Positions 1 to 10,627 of a DNA stretch of 64,000 nt are shown here, piece by piece. Under the pieces are notes generated by a model, which saw nothing but the letters and a program-made list of their open reading frames with translations, did not search any database and was not told the origin of the DNA. Both the position numbers and the translations under genes were made by a program. Numbering within the stretch: position 1 is the stretch's first letter; each line of letters opens with the position of its first letter. The DNA comes from Scatophagus argus. Lineage: Eukaryota > Chordata > Actinopteri > Scatophagidae. The stretch spans positions 441,001 through 505,000 of the forward strand of contig NC_058512.1 of the NCBI RefSeq assembly GCF_020382885.2, given 5' to 3'.

Positions 1-630
1 ACCAGCTGTGTACTGAGGAGCCCACAGGTTTCATCTCACACAAACACAAAAACGATCATTTCAGCTCCGTGCGACATCCTGGTAGAAAATCATTTCTGTT
101 TCACATTCACAACATCAGAGCGTCAGACGATCTTTAACAAACAAAAAAATAGGAAAAATAAATAATCATCCGTAAAATGAGGCCAACAGAAGATGTCGAA
201 ATTCAATACAAATGAAAAAAAGGCATAAAATAAATAGAAGAATTTAAACAAGCGTGTTAGAATATATTTCTATATTTTCATCAGCCATCCAATCAGATTT
301 GAGTATGAAGAAAATCAAAGAAATCACATGAAAACTTCACTTTGTGTTTGTGTGACGTTTAAGCTGTCAGTTCCAGCAGCAAACCAGCAGGAGGACACAC
401 AGAGGACAGGAAGTCCACTGAGGACGCATCACAAACATCTTTCAGTCTCTTTAGTTTGTTTTCTTTTAATTAATCATTTAGTTTCTTTTAAATAAAACAA
501 TTAAACAACTAATAATTCTGTCAGGGCCAAAAAACAAAGAAATAGTTATTGATGTTATAAAATAGGTATTAAATGTGTGAAATAAGTAAGATAATTATTA
601 TGGATCTAATTCAAATCACCAGATGCAGGA

Positions 631-715
631 CTTCCTGCCTGTCTGTCTGCCTGCCTGTCTGTCTGTTTGTGTCTGTCTCTGTCTGTCTGTCTGTCTGTGT
701 TTGAATGTGTCTGTG
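631..715. repeat. CTGT/CTGC-type simple repeat
   Basis: A run of CTGT and CTGC tetranucleotides with interspersed GTGTCTG variants. It gives a spurious cysteine/leucine-rich frame on the plus strand. Confidence 0.85.
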
Positions 716-2469
716 TCTATCTGTGTCCTGACTGATTATGTGACTGTAATCTCAGGTGATCCTGAAAAGATTTATGGTGGATCTAACAAGCTTTTCAGTT
801 CAGCTGCAACATGCTGCTTTGATTACTCAGCATTAGAGAAATTAATGTCTTTATTTAAATTAAAATAAAGCCTTATCACTGCGCTATTTAAATAAGACAA
901 ACGATGACAGGACTTAAATAATGACTCTGTCTTTATGTTGGCCTTACATTAATATTACTTTTTATCTCCGTCCAGGATATTAATAAAGGAATACTGTGGG
1001 AATTAATACTTTTGATCATTAAGAGTTCAGAGCCATGTGAGTGGGAGAAGTGAGCGCTCGGGTCACCATTAATAACCATCATAAAACACAGAACTGGTGG
1101 CTCTTTGGTGCCTCGTCGCTGATGATCGATCATGAATATTAATATCACCAAATGGCAAATAAATGGCACCATTTAAATCCTCGTGGCCTCCTCCATATAC
1201 GTCTTGTCAGGGAGGTGCTGCGCCAAAAGAGGCCACATATTTCATCCAGCAAAGCTGTCACGCCAGCAGGGCCGTGACTCACACTGAGGAGAAGGGGGGA
1301 CGAGCCCTCCTCGTCCTGCTGCATCCTGCTTCCGTCTCTTCCAGTCTGATGTCCTCTGAGTGTCCAGATAAGACAGGAGAGGAGGTGAGCAGCCAAAGAT
1401 TTCCTGGGTTTTGTCTCTCAGGCAACAGGTCCATCCATAACACAACCTGCTGGAACACGTTGCCTGTTTTTGTTCAGACGTTTCTTTGGGCTCCAGTTTT
1501 ATGTTGTGACGTCCCTAAAATCCTGGATTTGTCACCATAAACATGGCTGGAAACTCAGGATCCACTTTAAAATATCTGCCTCAGTCATCACAAAGGCTAC
1601 AAAATTCCTCACCTGCTTTCAGGTATGCATTCAGATTATCTTCATCCTGCTCGCAGAGCAGCGTTCAAGTCACTGAAGTTCCTTCAAGGTTTTTTTGATT
1701 ATTTGGATCATTTTTGATTCTTGTCTGACCCACTTTGTGCTTTGTGTGTTGTTTCTGATTTTAATCAGTTTTCTGTTATTTCCGTCCATCAGGTTCAAAC
1801 GGTTTAGTGGCAGAGTTAGCTTGTTAGCATTATTAGCTAAGTGTCTTTTCTTCTGTTCCGGTAAGACTTCATCTTTCAGTAGACAAAGAAAGCCACCTTG
1901 ACCTCAGCGTGAACGCATGCTAACACGTTGTTGTCCACATTGCTATGCAGGATTAGCTTCCTGTTCTCATGGGAGAAGCTAAACAGTAAACTCCTCTGGG
2001 ACATCAACTGTCTAACAGAGCACATTTCAGCTCCGCCATGCTCTGTGGCAAAGCTGAGAGCCGAACCCCGCAGCCTACCACAGATTTATTTGAAACGAGC
2101 AGCCGAGGGCGGTGCCGCCGCTGCCACCGTGACCCCATACATCACGCCTCGTGTGAGCACATATTAAGTGCTTTTCTCATCCCACCCGCCCATTAAAAGT
2201 AAATAATCCGCAGAGAATGAGGCATTGGTTACGGAGCGGTCCTATTCTTCATACGTGACAGGTATCTGTTTGTACAAAGCCGGGAAGGTGTGCAGGCCGA
2301 ATGATGATGTTATGTTCCAGCCTCAGTGCTGCTGCTGCAGGGGAAGATTTACAGCCAAGCGGTGCTGTTTGACCCCCTGTTTGAATAAAGCTCACAGCGT
2401 GTCTTAAATACACAGCAGCCTGTTTGTTAGCATTAAAAACAAGATAAAAAAAGTGCACAGCGTTCAGTT

Positions 2470-2700
2470 CATTAACACAAATTTCTTAATGAGCGGACAG
2501 CTGAGAGGGAAACAAGACACCAATTAGTAATTAAGTCCCGCCATCGCGTGAGGATGAATTAACATTATGCAGCTGCAATGCTTTCATGTTTTTGCATATT
2601 TATGACACTGAATTCATTCCATAGCCTCCATATAAATCATGCAAATTTATGAAGTGAAGGTTTTGTTTTATTGCAGCGTATTATGTCATGTTCAATGTCT
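2470..2700. promoter_or_regulatory. Candidate conserved non-coding element A
   Basis: A non-repetitive AT-rich block with homeodomain-type TAATTA (within TAGTAATTAAG near 2526) and the POU octamer ATGCAAAT at 2639-2646. It has no coding potential. The call rests on sequence texture only; alignment with other fish and human DNA between GPAT3 and NKX6-1 would decide it. Confidence 0.3.
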
Positions 2701-2767
2701 GAGGTGTCGCAGGAACGAGGAAAAGGCCGAGCTGATGGGGGTTAGTCAGGATTATTTATGATTACTT

Positions 2768-2770
<3 letters not shown>

Positions 2771-2801
<31 letters not shown>

Positions 2802-2831
2802 AGTGTGAGTGTGAGTGTGAGAGAGAGAGAG
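2771..2831. repeat. (GT)n/(GAGTGT)n/(GA)n microsatellite
   Basis: (GT)14 is followed by GAGTGT units and then a GA run. Confidence 0.95.
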
Positions 2832-2931
2832 ATCAGGATATTGACGCTAAAATTTCTCAGCTGAATCACTTTGGTTTGTAGAATGTATTTATAATCTAAA
2901 CTAGTGACCTGCTTCATTAATAACATCCTAG

Positions 2932-2934
<3 letters not shown>

Positions 2935-2974
<40 letters not shown>
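2935..2974. repeat. (TG)n microsatellite
   Basis: About 20 uninterrupted TG dinucleotides, roughly 100 bp from the preceding GT tract. Confidence 0.95.
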
Positions 2975-2975
<1 letters not shown>

Positions 2976-3181
2976 TCAGGCCCACACATTTTATTCTGCT
3001 CCATTTATCCTTTAATTTCCTTAATTTCCTTATGAGTCTCTTTGCATTTTGTTTATTATTGATGTTGTTGTTGTTGTTGTTTATGGTGAGTAAACATGTG
3101 ACACAAACACACTGTAGATGGAGAAAAAAACATGGAGCTTATTAGAAAAATTACAGACTAAATATTATCATGAGTTATAAG

Positions 3182-3499
3182 ATCAAGTGTCTTATGGAGG
3201 CTCCTGACTGATTATGAACCACAAGCTGACTGAAGGGGCTTATGATGCATTATAACCATCTATAACACATAAGAATCGCTTATGAAGCGACGTAGATGCT
3301 TCTGCACGTTACATGAAGTGTTGTGATGAAGCCTGCAGCGTTACTGCACTTTACCTCGCACACACACGATAACTGGTGATGCTGCAGGGACTGTTGGGAC
3401 GCACTATGAGTCCTCACTATGGATGGTCATAATGCATTATAAGCCCCATCAGTCTGCTTCTGGTTAATGAGTCAGGAGCCTCCATAACACACTTGAACT
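3182..3499. mobile_element. Fold-back (MITE-like) element
   Basis: Two arms of roughly 80-90 bp are inverted copies of each other. The left arm spans about 3182-3270 and the right arm about 3418-3499. The reverse complement of the right arm reads through the same words as the left: TATGGAGGCTCCTGACT, then a diverged stretch, then GGGGCTTAT and TGCATTAT. The loop of about 150 bp is GC-mixed and non-coding. Palindromic ATAATGCATTAT-type words occur in both arms and continue to about 3605. Non-autonomous inverted-repeat elements of this design are common in fish. No transposase is present, and I could not fix the target-site duplication or exact ends. Confidence 0.65.
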
Positions 3500-3785
3500 T
3501 CCAATTCATTAAAGTCACATCTGTAATGTTTGGTGCATCAGACAGGACTGTGTGGTTATAAAGCATTATGAATGCCTTATAAGACACTATGAATGTCCCT
3601 ACCATGTCACTAATGACAGCTGTGATATTCTTCTGTCTGATATGTACCCTCAGAACGAGCTCAGTTTCTTCTGATTCCTTCCATCACTGAGATGATTCAC
3701 ATAATCAATAATGGATCGAGCCGTCGCTCCTGAGAGAAAAGCTCGGTGGTGTTAAATGATCTGAGCCGGGATGAAAAGCTCACAC

Positions 3786-3812
3786 TGAGGAGGAGGAGGA
3801 GGAGGAGGAGGA
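3786..3812. repeat. (GGA)n repeat
   Basis: A GGA triplet run next to a GC-richer stretch (about 3830-4100) in which no gene was recognised. Confidence 0.9.
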
Positions 3813-4109
3813 GCGGTCTGAGGGTTAAATGAAAAGCCGGGACCATTCATGTCCCCGCGGCCCGCGTCAGGGACCCTGAAACACGAAACGGTTCTTCAAA
3901 AGCTCCCCTCAGACTGGAGTCCTGCTGAGCGCCGGCCCCTGACCCGCCGCCGGGCTCTCAACATGATTGCTTTTGTTCTGCCCAGAATATTTAAATGGGG
4001 CCCCACAAAAGCGTGGAGTGAGGGTCGTAACACGGCGATTCTTCCAAACTGGTACAGATGCTGCGCGTCTGGGGGGTCACAGCTCGGCGGTTAACAAAGC
4101 GCCGCGACG

Positions 4110-4680
4110 ATCCGCACTGCACATTCACTGCAATTTAGCTTGAGTAATAGATGAGGGTCACGCTGGGTCACTTTCAATTTCCACTTCCAGCCTGGAAAAA
4201 TGAAAACAACTCATTTGCACAAATCTGAATAATTCAGTCACTCAAAAGTGGGAGAGATGAAAATATGGGCTGAAGAAAGAGGAGGGAGACACTGTTGTTA
4301 ATGACGGCCGGCCTCTTCGTCGTCCTGCATAAAGGCTAATGATGAATCTGACAGAGGATATGAATCCAGATGTAAGAATAAAGCGTCAGCCTCACTCGGG
4401 GGGCTCCGCTGCCTCCAGTGAGCTTTTAAACTTATCATAAATGTATTAAGATTGCAGCGGGCCATGAAACAGCTGTAGACAATTAATCTTCTGCAAATCT
4501 TATCCGAGGAATTGGTTTCTGCACAGTAACATCTGCTGCGAGAGGCGATTATTCATGGGCAACGCACAGCCGCCGCGCTTCCTGCATAGGGCACAATCAT
4601 TGGCAATGAAGTAAAAATTTATAGTTTTCCCTGTTCAGTAAAAATAACATTCAGCAGCATTAAAACATCATCCATCAACA
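4110..4680. promoter_or_regulatory. Candidate conserved non-coding element B
   Basis: About 570 bp without simple repeats. It mixes AT-rich words (ATTTGCACAAAT, AATTAATC, ATTATTCATG) with GC islands and has no sustained reading frame. It looks like an enhancer-type block, but this rests on texture alone. Confidence 0.3.
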
Positions 4681-6289
4681 TTGTCCTGGGGCCCGGGGCC
4701 ATCCCAGGCTCAGAAATTAAAAAGTTGCAGAGCGTGCTGCTCCGCTGAACTGATTTCTTTATTTATTTCTTTATTTCCTGCTGCTGAGAGTGAAATTGGA
4801 GACGTGAGGTTGCTGCTTTCTGCTCAGGTTTGGTTTGGAGGAGGAGGAGGAGGTTCATCCTGCTCCGGGACGCGGATCAGAAAGTGCAGGCCGTGATGGA
4901 TGGTGTTCAACATGGACCTGCCAAATATGAACTTGGAATAAAATCGGGTGGTGTAATTTCCTTTCAGAAGATGTCCCAGAGTTTAGTGGGAGCTGAAGAG
5001 ACGAGTGGAGGAGAACAGAAATCATCAGCTCGTCTCATTTTTCAGTCTCTTCTCCTTCTGTTCCAGCAGCACCTGGTGAGGTGGGCGTGGCCACGCGTGT
5101 CTCCAGGCCAGGGATTGGTTCGCTGTGTCACATCACATTTTACATCCATCAAAACACATTTACCTCTGAACTGTGGTGGACAACAAGTATGGAGTACAAG
5201 TATGTGAGCTGTACTTCAGTACTTGCGTCAACGTTCTTAGTTCCTTTCCAGCAGAGTCTCTGCTGTGAGCAGATGAGCTTCAGACTGATGGAGACGCTCG
5301 TCTTCGTCTCCAGCTGCTGTGCTCCCACAGATGGTCGGATCATTTAGAGCCGAGGCTGTCAGACGCCGCAAACTCCTCCTTTAACAGCACTTTGATCATC
5401 TGCAGCTTTTACTGCCGTCACATTTTGATTTGTCACATCGGAGCTCATCAATACGCTTATCTGTAATCACACTGCGTTCTGATCCCCGATCAGTCACATC
5501 ACAGTCACGGACTGAAATCTGAGCAGGTCTGAGACTCGTCTCATCTGGGGACACGTCCTGCCTGTCTCGTGTCCTCATCTCGTCCAACAGCGGCGGCTGG
5601 AGGTACACTACGTTCACCTGCAACCACTGCAGCCTCCAATCTGATCCCTGATCAGTTCAGCCACTGATTCATCAGTGTGGGTGAGCACCACCATCAGGCC
5701 AACGCTTAGTAACCGAGTACATCTACTCAAGTACTGAAGTACTGTGCTGAAGTACCTCGCTGAGCTGTTTGTACTGTAGAGGATTTCCATCTTTGGTTAC
5801 TTAGTTCACTACTACTTCCCTCTGTGTGTTTCTTCATCAGTGTGTGTGTGTGTGTGCGTGGGTGTGGGTGGGTGGATGTTCGTGTGTACACAGCAGCTCA
5901 GTGTTTGTTCTTATTCTTACAGATGAGGCCAACCAGCAGCAGGAACGTGATGAAACACCTGAACGCATCAGTAATCCTAATTCAGTACTTTTGGTTTGGC
6001 CTTGTACACTGTAGTATTAGTACTTGAGTAAAGTAAAAGGCAGCTGCTGGTCTCTAATTGGTGATAATAACTAAAGCGATGACCGCAGATACAGACTGAC
6101 TCTGGATCAGCCGCAGGCAGGCGGCCACGTTTAAAGCCCAACATGTATTGTTCAACGTGACACGCTCAATTTATCATTAGTTGTGAGGGAAGAACGGATG
6201 AGTACACTTTCAATTTAGTTCCGCTGCTTTCTCCATTCATCACAGCTCTCTCATCATCCATCATTTCCCCCTCAGATCCACAGCCAAAC

Positions 6290-6730
6290 ACACTCTCATA
6301 AGTTTAATGCAATTAATCTTCATGCTGAGATAATTTCATATTAATGAACCAAGACATGTATTTGATTATTCATTTGATGAAGTTGCATCGCGCGCTGACG
6401 GGATGTGCGTGAAGGCGAGAGCATTTCGACGGGTTTCCTTTGTGTGGCCTCTCTGAGGAGCTTTGTGTTCGTGTCCCAGCGACGCCTTCTCTCTTCATAC
6501 AACAAGCCCTGAGAAATTGGAAAAGTTGCAGCAATAGATAGGAGGTGACCTGGAAACAAAAGCAATCAAGGCTGGAGGAGGCTGCGTTGGGCCCGCAGCA
6601 GCAGCCGCCGCCGCCGCGCATCCAGCCGCGCTGTCAATAAAAGAAGAAATACGCCGTGAGGCCCGAGGCTGAGGGCAAAGAGGAGCCCGCAATTTCACAC
6701 CTTCATGTACCCCGCAGGAGGACATTTTTC
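6290..6730. promoter_or_regulatory. Candidate conserved non-coding element C
   Basis: A non-repetitive block with AT-rich homeodomain-like sites at its left end (CAATTAATC, ATTAATGAACC) and a CG-rich centre at 6590-6660. Frames crossing it are short and composition-driven. A second octamer, ATGCAAAT, lies just outside at 6993-7000. Confidence 0.3.
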
Positions 6731-6804
6731 ATCCCGCTCACTCACTAAAACACCGTGAATTGTTTGGGACACATTGTGGGACTGATTCCTCTCATAACAA
6801 ACAG

Positions 6805-6830
6805 AGGAGGAGGAGGAGGAGGAGGAGGAA
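6805..6830. repeat. (GGA)n repeat
   Basis: A run of eight or so GGA triplets. Confidence 0.9.
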
Positions 6831-7162
6831 GGTCAGCGCTGCACCGCTGCATAATTATTGTCTAAACTAAATAAACTGGAATTCAACCACAAATCAATCA
6901 GTTCTGCACTTGAAGAACTTCAGACTCAATTGGAGCTCCATCAAAGCAGGAAAAAAAATCAATTCTGACCAATTAGCTGCTCTCATTGGAGGATGCAAAT
7001 GAGCGGGTCACACCGACTCACCAACGTCCCAGCATCACGCGCGACATGAGCGCAACACGTGACTGAGGACACGCCGGAAGAGAACCCGCAGCAACTTTCA
7101 GATCTTCAACCAAAACCAAACGGCATTTCATTATTTTATCGTGTTTGAGCCATCAGTTTGCT

Positions 7163-7207
7163 CTGAAGGTGCTGTGGGGCCCCTGAAGGTGCTGTGGGGC
7201 CCCTGAA
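7163..7207. repeat. 20-bp tandem duplication
   Basis: The unit CTGAAGGTGCTGTGGGGCCC is present twice head to tail, with a third partial copy (CTGAAGG) following. Confidence 0.9.
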
Positions 7208-7659
7208 GGGGTCTGGTTCTTAAGTGTCAGGATTGCATCAGTGTGAAAGAAGGTCCAGTGGCTCCCAACCTGAGGGGTCGGGCCCCTGCCGAGGGCCACC
7301 AGGTGAAGCAACAGGGTCGTCACAGGATTCATGAGAGTTCAGCTACACAAAGCTGACTGAATGATTTTCCAAACTTGGGCGGCAGCTTTGATAAATACAA
7401 ATGATTTTTATGATGACAGACAGGATTTCTGTAAGATCAAAATCTGCTTGTCACATAAAATTCATCTGCAGTAAAAAGTACAACATTTCCCTTTGAAGCA
7501 GAGTGCAAGAACCTCACACATACTCCTTCAGTCCAGTACTGTAGTGCAGTACTTCAGTACTGCGTTCCACAGCCGGCGGGCCCTCGATGAGCCGAGCCAG
7601 CGTACGGATCTGAGCCTGAACGTGGACTCTGTGGTTTAGTCGCGCCCCCGTGGTATCGA

Positions 7660-8240
7660 TCCTCCTCCTGCTGCTGCTGTGTTGTACCTCCTCAGCATCA
7701 CATACATTACAGCAGCAGCACAGAATAGATGGCAGAACAATGTATTTAAAGGCATTACACTCCAACTAATGGCAAGTCTTAGACGGAGCCTCAGTCATTT
7801 AGCCTCTGAGTGGTCCGACTGCTCAGTTCCCAGCACAGCGGGATTTAAAATGATGTCCTCTGTGGACTCCGATCACCCCGATTCAATTTGGAAATGTATT
7901 CATATTTACTTAGTGTACCTGCATTGCATTTGTATAGATCACCAGAGGGTAAAAGTAAAATTGAGCAAATCGAATCAACATATCGGGACATACGGGGCCG
8001 CTGTGTGGAGTCTCCAGTCGGGGTCACTCCAATGCCTTTTATGATGTCCCTCTGAAATCTATCTGAATCACATTAAATTGGATATAAAGATGTGCAGACA
8101 CATACATCACAGTAAATGGTGTGGTGGAGCATCGCTCGCCAAGAATCCCACCTCAACAATCGGGTTATAGAATCGGCTTTAGATCCTATTAATAATTCAC
8201 AATCTTGTTAGGGGAGAACAAACATTTCTGTTCAAGTAAT
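7660..8240. promoter_or_regulatory. Candidate conserved non-coding element D
   Basis: About 580 bp of low-repeat sequence. Open frames cross it but show no recognisable domain. Words such as TATTAATAATTCACAATC and the even composition resemble conserved non-coding DNA. It ends at a GGA repeat. Confidence 0.3.
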
Positions 8241-8270
8241 TTGAGTTGCGGATTGTTATTGGAGCCGCCG

Positions 8271-8322
8271 GCAGGAGGAGGAGGAGGTGGAGGAGGAGGA
8301 GGAGGAGGAGGAGGAGGAGGAG
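8271..8322. repeat. (GGA)n repeat
   Basis: About 17 near-perfect GGA triplets, followed at 8489-8525 by a diverged GGAGCA run. Confidence 0.95.
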
Positions 8323-9354
8323 GCCTCGGCGTCGCACTCACAGGCTCAGAGGCTGTGAAATGTGTGGAACAATAACTCCATGCTATTTCACAGTCTCTGC
8401 TTTCTTTATTAAAGCGCCGTCACAGTAAACATGTCCCGATGTGCAGCCGTCTCCTCTGTCCTTCGCCTCCGTCACACCTCCATCACAGGAGGAGCAGGAG
8501 GAGGAGCAGGAGGAGCAGGAGGAGGAACAGCTTTGATTTGTGGTTGTGAAGGACAGGAATCCTTCACAAAGAGAAGCACGAGTAAAACTAACATATTCTG
8601 CTGGAGTAAAAGATTTACGTCCAGGATGTTTGATGCTGAACCGGTCCAATGGGGTCCGGTCCAGACTGATCTCAGATCTGTGAGCAGACAACATGTTTGT
8701 GACCACACGATCCCAGACTGAAACCTGATTTAACAAAACACAAACGAAGGAACAAAGGGAAACAAACCGAAGACAACAATCAGCTGAAAAGGAAAAATAA
8801 TCAGGAAAAAAGAAATAACTGGAGTCGTGATAAAAATGACCAGATATCTGATGAAGACGGTCGGCTTTTATAAGAATGAGTTTGAGGCTTAAATCTGAAG
8901 CAGTGACGGCAAACACACACGGGAAAAACAAATGTTCATATCTGAGAAGCTGGAGGCATTTTGACTCACTGATGGGGTTCAGGACAGCATGTCCACAGTT
9001 TATTCTGGGTCTCACTGGACTTTAAAGGTGGTGAGGAGGTGAACCAGACATCCAGACCTGATCTGAATTATTCTGAAATGTGGCTATCGAACATTTAATT
9101 CTCAAATGTGATTATTGAACATTTACTGTGTTGTTGAAAATCCAATGTCACAGTTCTCTTGTGTACAAATAAACTCTGTGTCATATATTAATGAATATCT
9201 GCATATATGATGAAAACATTTTAGTGCTTTTACTGAAGTAAATTTTTTTTATTTTTTTGCAGGATTTTTATTTGTATTTGGTGAACTGTATGTGAATTTG
9301 TACTGTAAAGTGAATTTACTCTGTATATATACTCTGTATAATACTGTACAAATT

Positions 9355-9480
9355 CGAGGTACTTGTACTTTACTTGAATTTGTTCTTTTCCTGCCACTTT
9401 GTAGTTCTACTGCACTACATCTTAGAAGGAAGTATTTTTACTTCATTACAGTAATCTGACATCTTTAGTAACTCTTAGTT
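9355..9480. repeat. AAGTACTT-type diffuse fish repeat
   Basis: The stretch carries the words GTACTTTACTTGA, TTCTACTGCACTACAT and AGTATTTTTACTTC in an order also seen near 33020-33170, 37640-37990 and 40600-41090. It is non-coding and probably a relic of an old dispersed element common in percomorph genomes. Confidence 0.55.
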
Positions 9481-10492
9481 AAATTTTTCCAAGATTTAAA
9501 ACTTAAAGCTGAAACCATCAGTCCATTAATCACTAACTGATCAGCTGTATTGATGACGTTTTCTCCTGTAAAAACGTGTGCGGGCTGCAGCTGCTCTGAG
9601 GTGAACATCTGATACTTTCAGATTCATGGAGAAATTTAACAGCAGATTTCTGTGGTATTTTGGGGTTTTAGGATGAAGTAAAACTCTTGCTGGATATTTT
9701 TTGGTTTTGGTTCTTTGTATTTATTGTGGTTTATATTTGTGTGTGTATTTATTTTTGGTTTGCTTGTCTGAAAACAAGCTGCAAATGAAAATCTTCAAAA
9801 TAAAATGGAAATGTTTGGTGAACATTAAGTGAGGCTCTGGTTTCTACCAGCTCAGCTCATCTGGTTTGTTTTTATTGTCAAAGCCTGAAGAATAAAATAA
9901 CAAGAAAAAACAAGATAAACGTGTGAAAAAACGACCCCTCGGGGTCATCCTGCGACCCCTCGAGGGGCCCGACCTGCAGGTTGGGAACCACAGCTTTAGT
10001 TCACACAGGAGGAGCAGAGAAGGACGCATGACGTTTATGTTTTACTGTCGTCCATCCAGTCGTCATGTTTATTTTTCATCTTGTTTTTTAGTTTTAGTTT
10101 TTTTGTCTTTTTGGCCATTTTGAACATCGAGTCTGTTTTTGTCACACTTGAAAAATGACATAACTCCTCATTAATGTGATTAAACCTGTCGGGTTGGTGG
10201 ACTTTTGTCTGACTGTCACCTGAGTTTGCGTTGAGGACTTGACTGCAGTCCTGACGTGAGCTGACGTGAAACCACACGAACTCAAAACGAAGGAAGTGAA
10301 ATCAGCTGACTGTCAGATTCAAATCATTAAATGTGTGACGTGAAGTTTGATCACAGCTTCTCTGTTTCCACTCGTTTTCTCCTCCTTCATTAACAGAATA
10401 TAAAACCAAATGAATAAAAGTGAATGTCATCTTCAGTAACAGTTTGTGTCAGGAGACACTGAAAACACAAGAAAGTTTAAAACACTGGAGGG

Positions 10493-10530
10493 GACGAGGA
10501 CGAAGAGGACGAAGAGGACGAAGAGGAGGA
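10493..10530. repeat. GACGAAGAG 9-bp tandem repeat
   Basis: Four diverged copies of a 9-bp purine-rich unit lie about 100 bp beyond the gpat3 stop codon, possibly inside its 3' untranslated region. Confidence 0.85.
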
Positions 10531-10627
10531 GGATTGTGTTGTCCTGTGCTGCCTCCTGCTGGTGAAAACACACTCTTACACTCTCCCAGGGTTGAAGATT
10601 GGCCCTGATTTGAGCTTTGGGGCTAAG

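Larger units (their letters stand above)
1..10627. other. Gene desert left of gpat3
   Basis: No open frame here reads as a known protein or has convincing splice context; the longest frames run through low-complexity GGA, CT or GT tracts. The stretch is AT-rich with several blocks whose texture (TAATTA, ATGCAAAT, long non-repetitive AT-rich runs) resembles vertebrate conserved non-coding DNA, listed separately. It also carries simple repeats, one fold-back element and copies of the diffuse AAGTACTT-type repeat (about 5160-5240, 5700-5830, 5980-6030, 7530-7565 and 9355-9480). From known vertebrate gene order, the homeobox gene NKX6-1 lies beyond GPAT3 in this direction, so developmental enhancers are plausible. 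That is inference. Confidence 0.6.

Noticed and set aside
1163-1540. A 125-codon frame in the desert, with an overlapping antisense frame
   Set aside because: No domain, no codon or splice support, and equal-length frames on the opposite strand. Chance.
7679-8044. A 121-codon plus-strand frame
   Set aside because: It lies across candidate non-coding element D and has no recognisable protein features.
8383-9015. A 210-codon minus-strand open frame in the desert
   Set aside because: Its C-terminal half is a translated GGAGCA/GGAGGA repeat (Ser/Cys runs), the rest matches no family I know, and there is no splice or promoter context.
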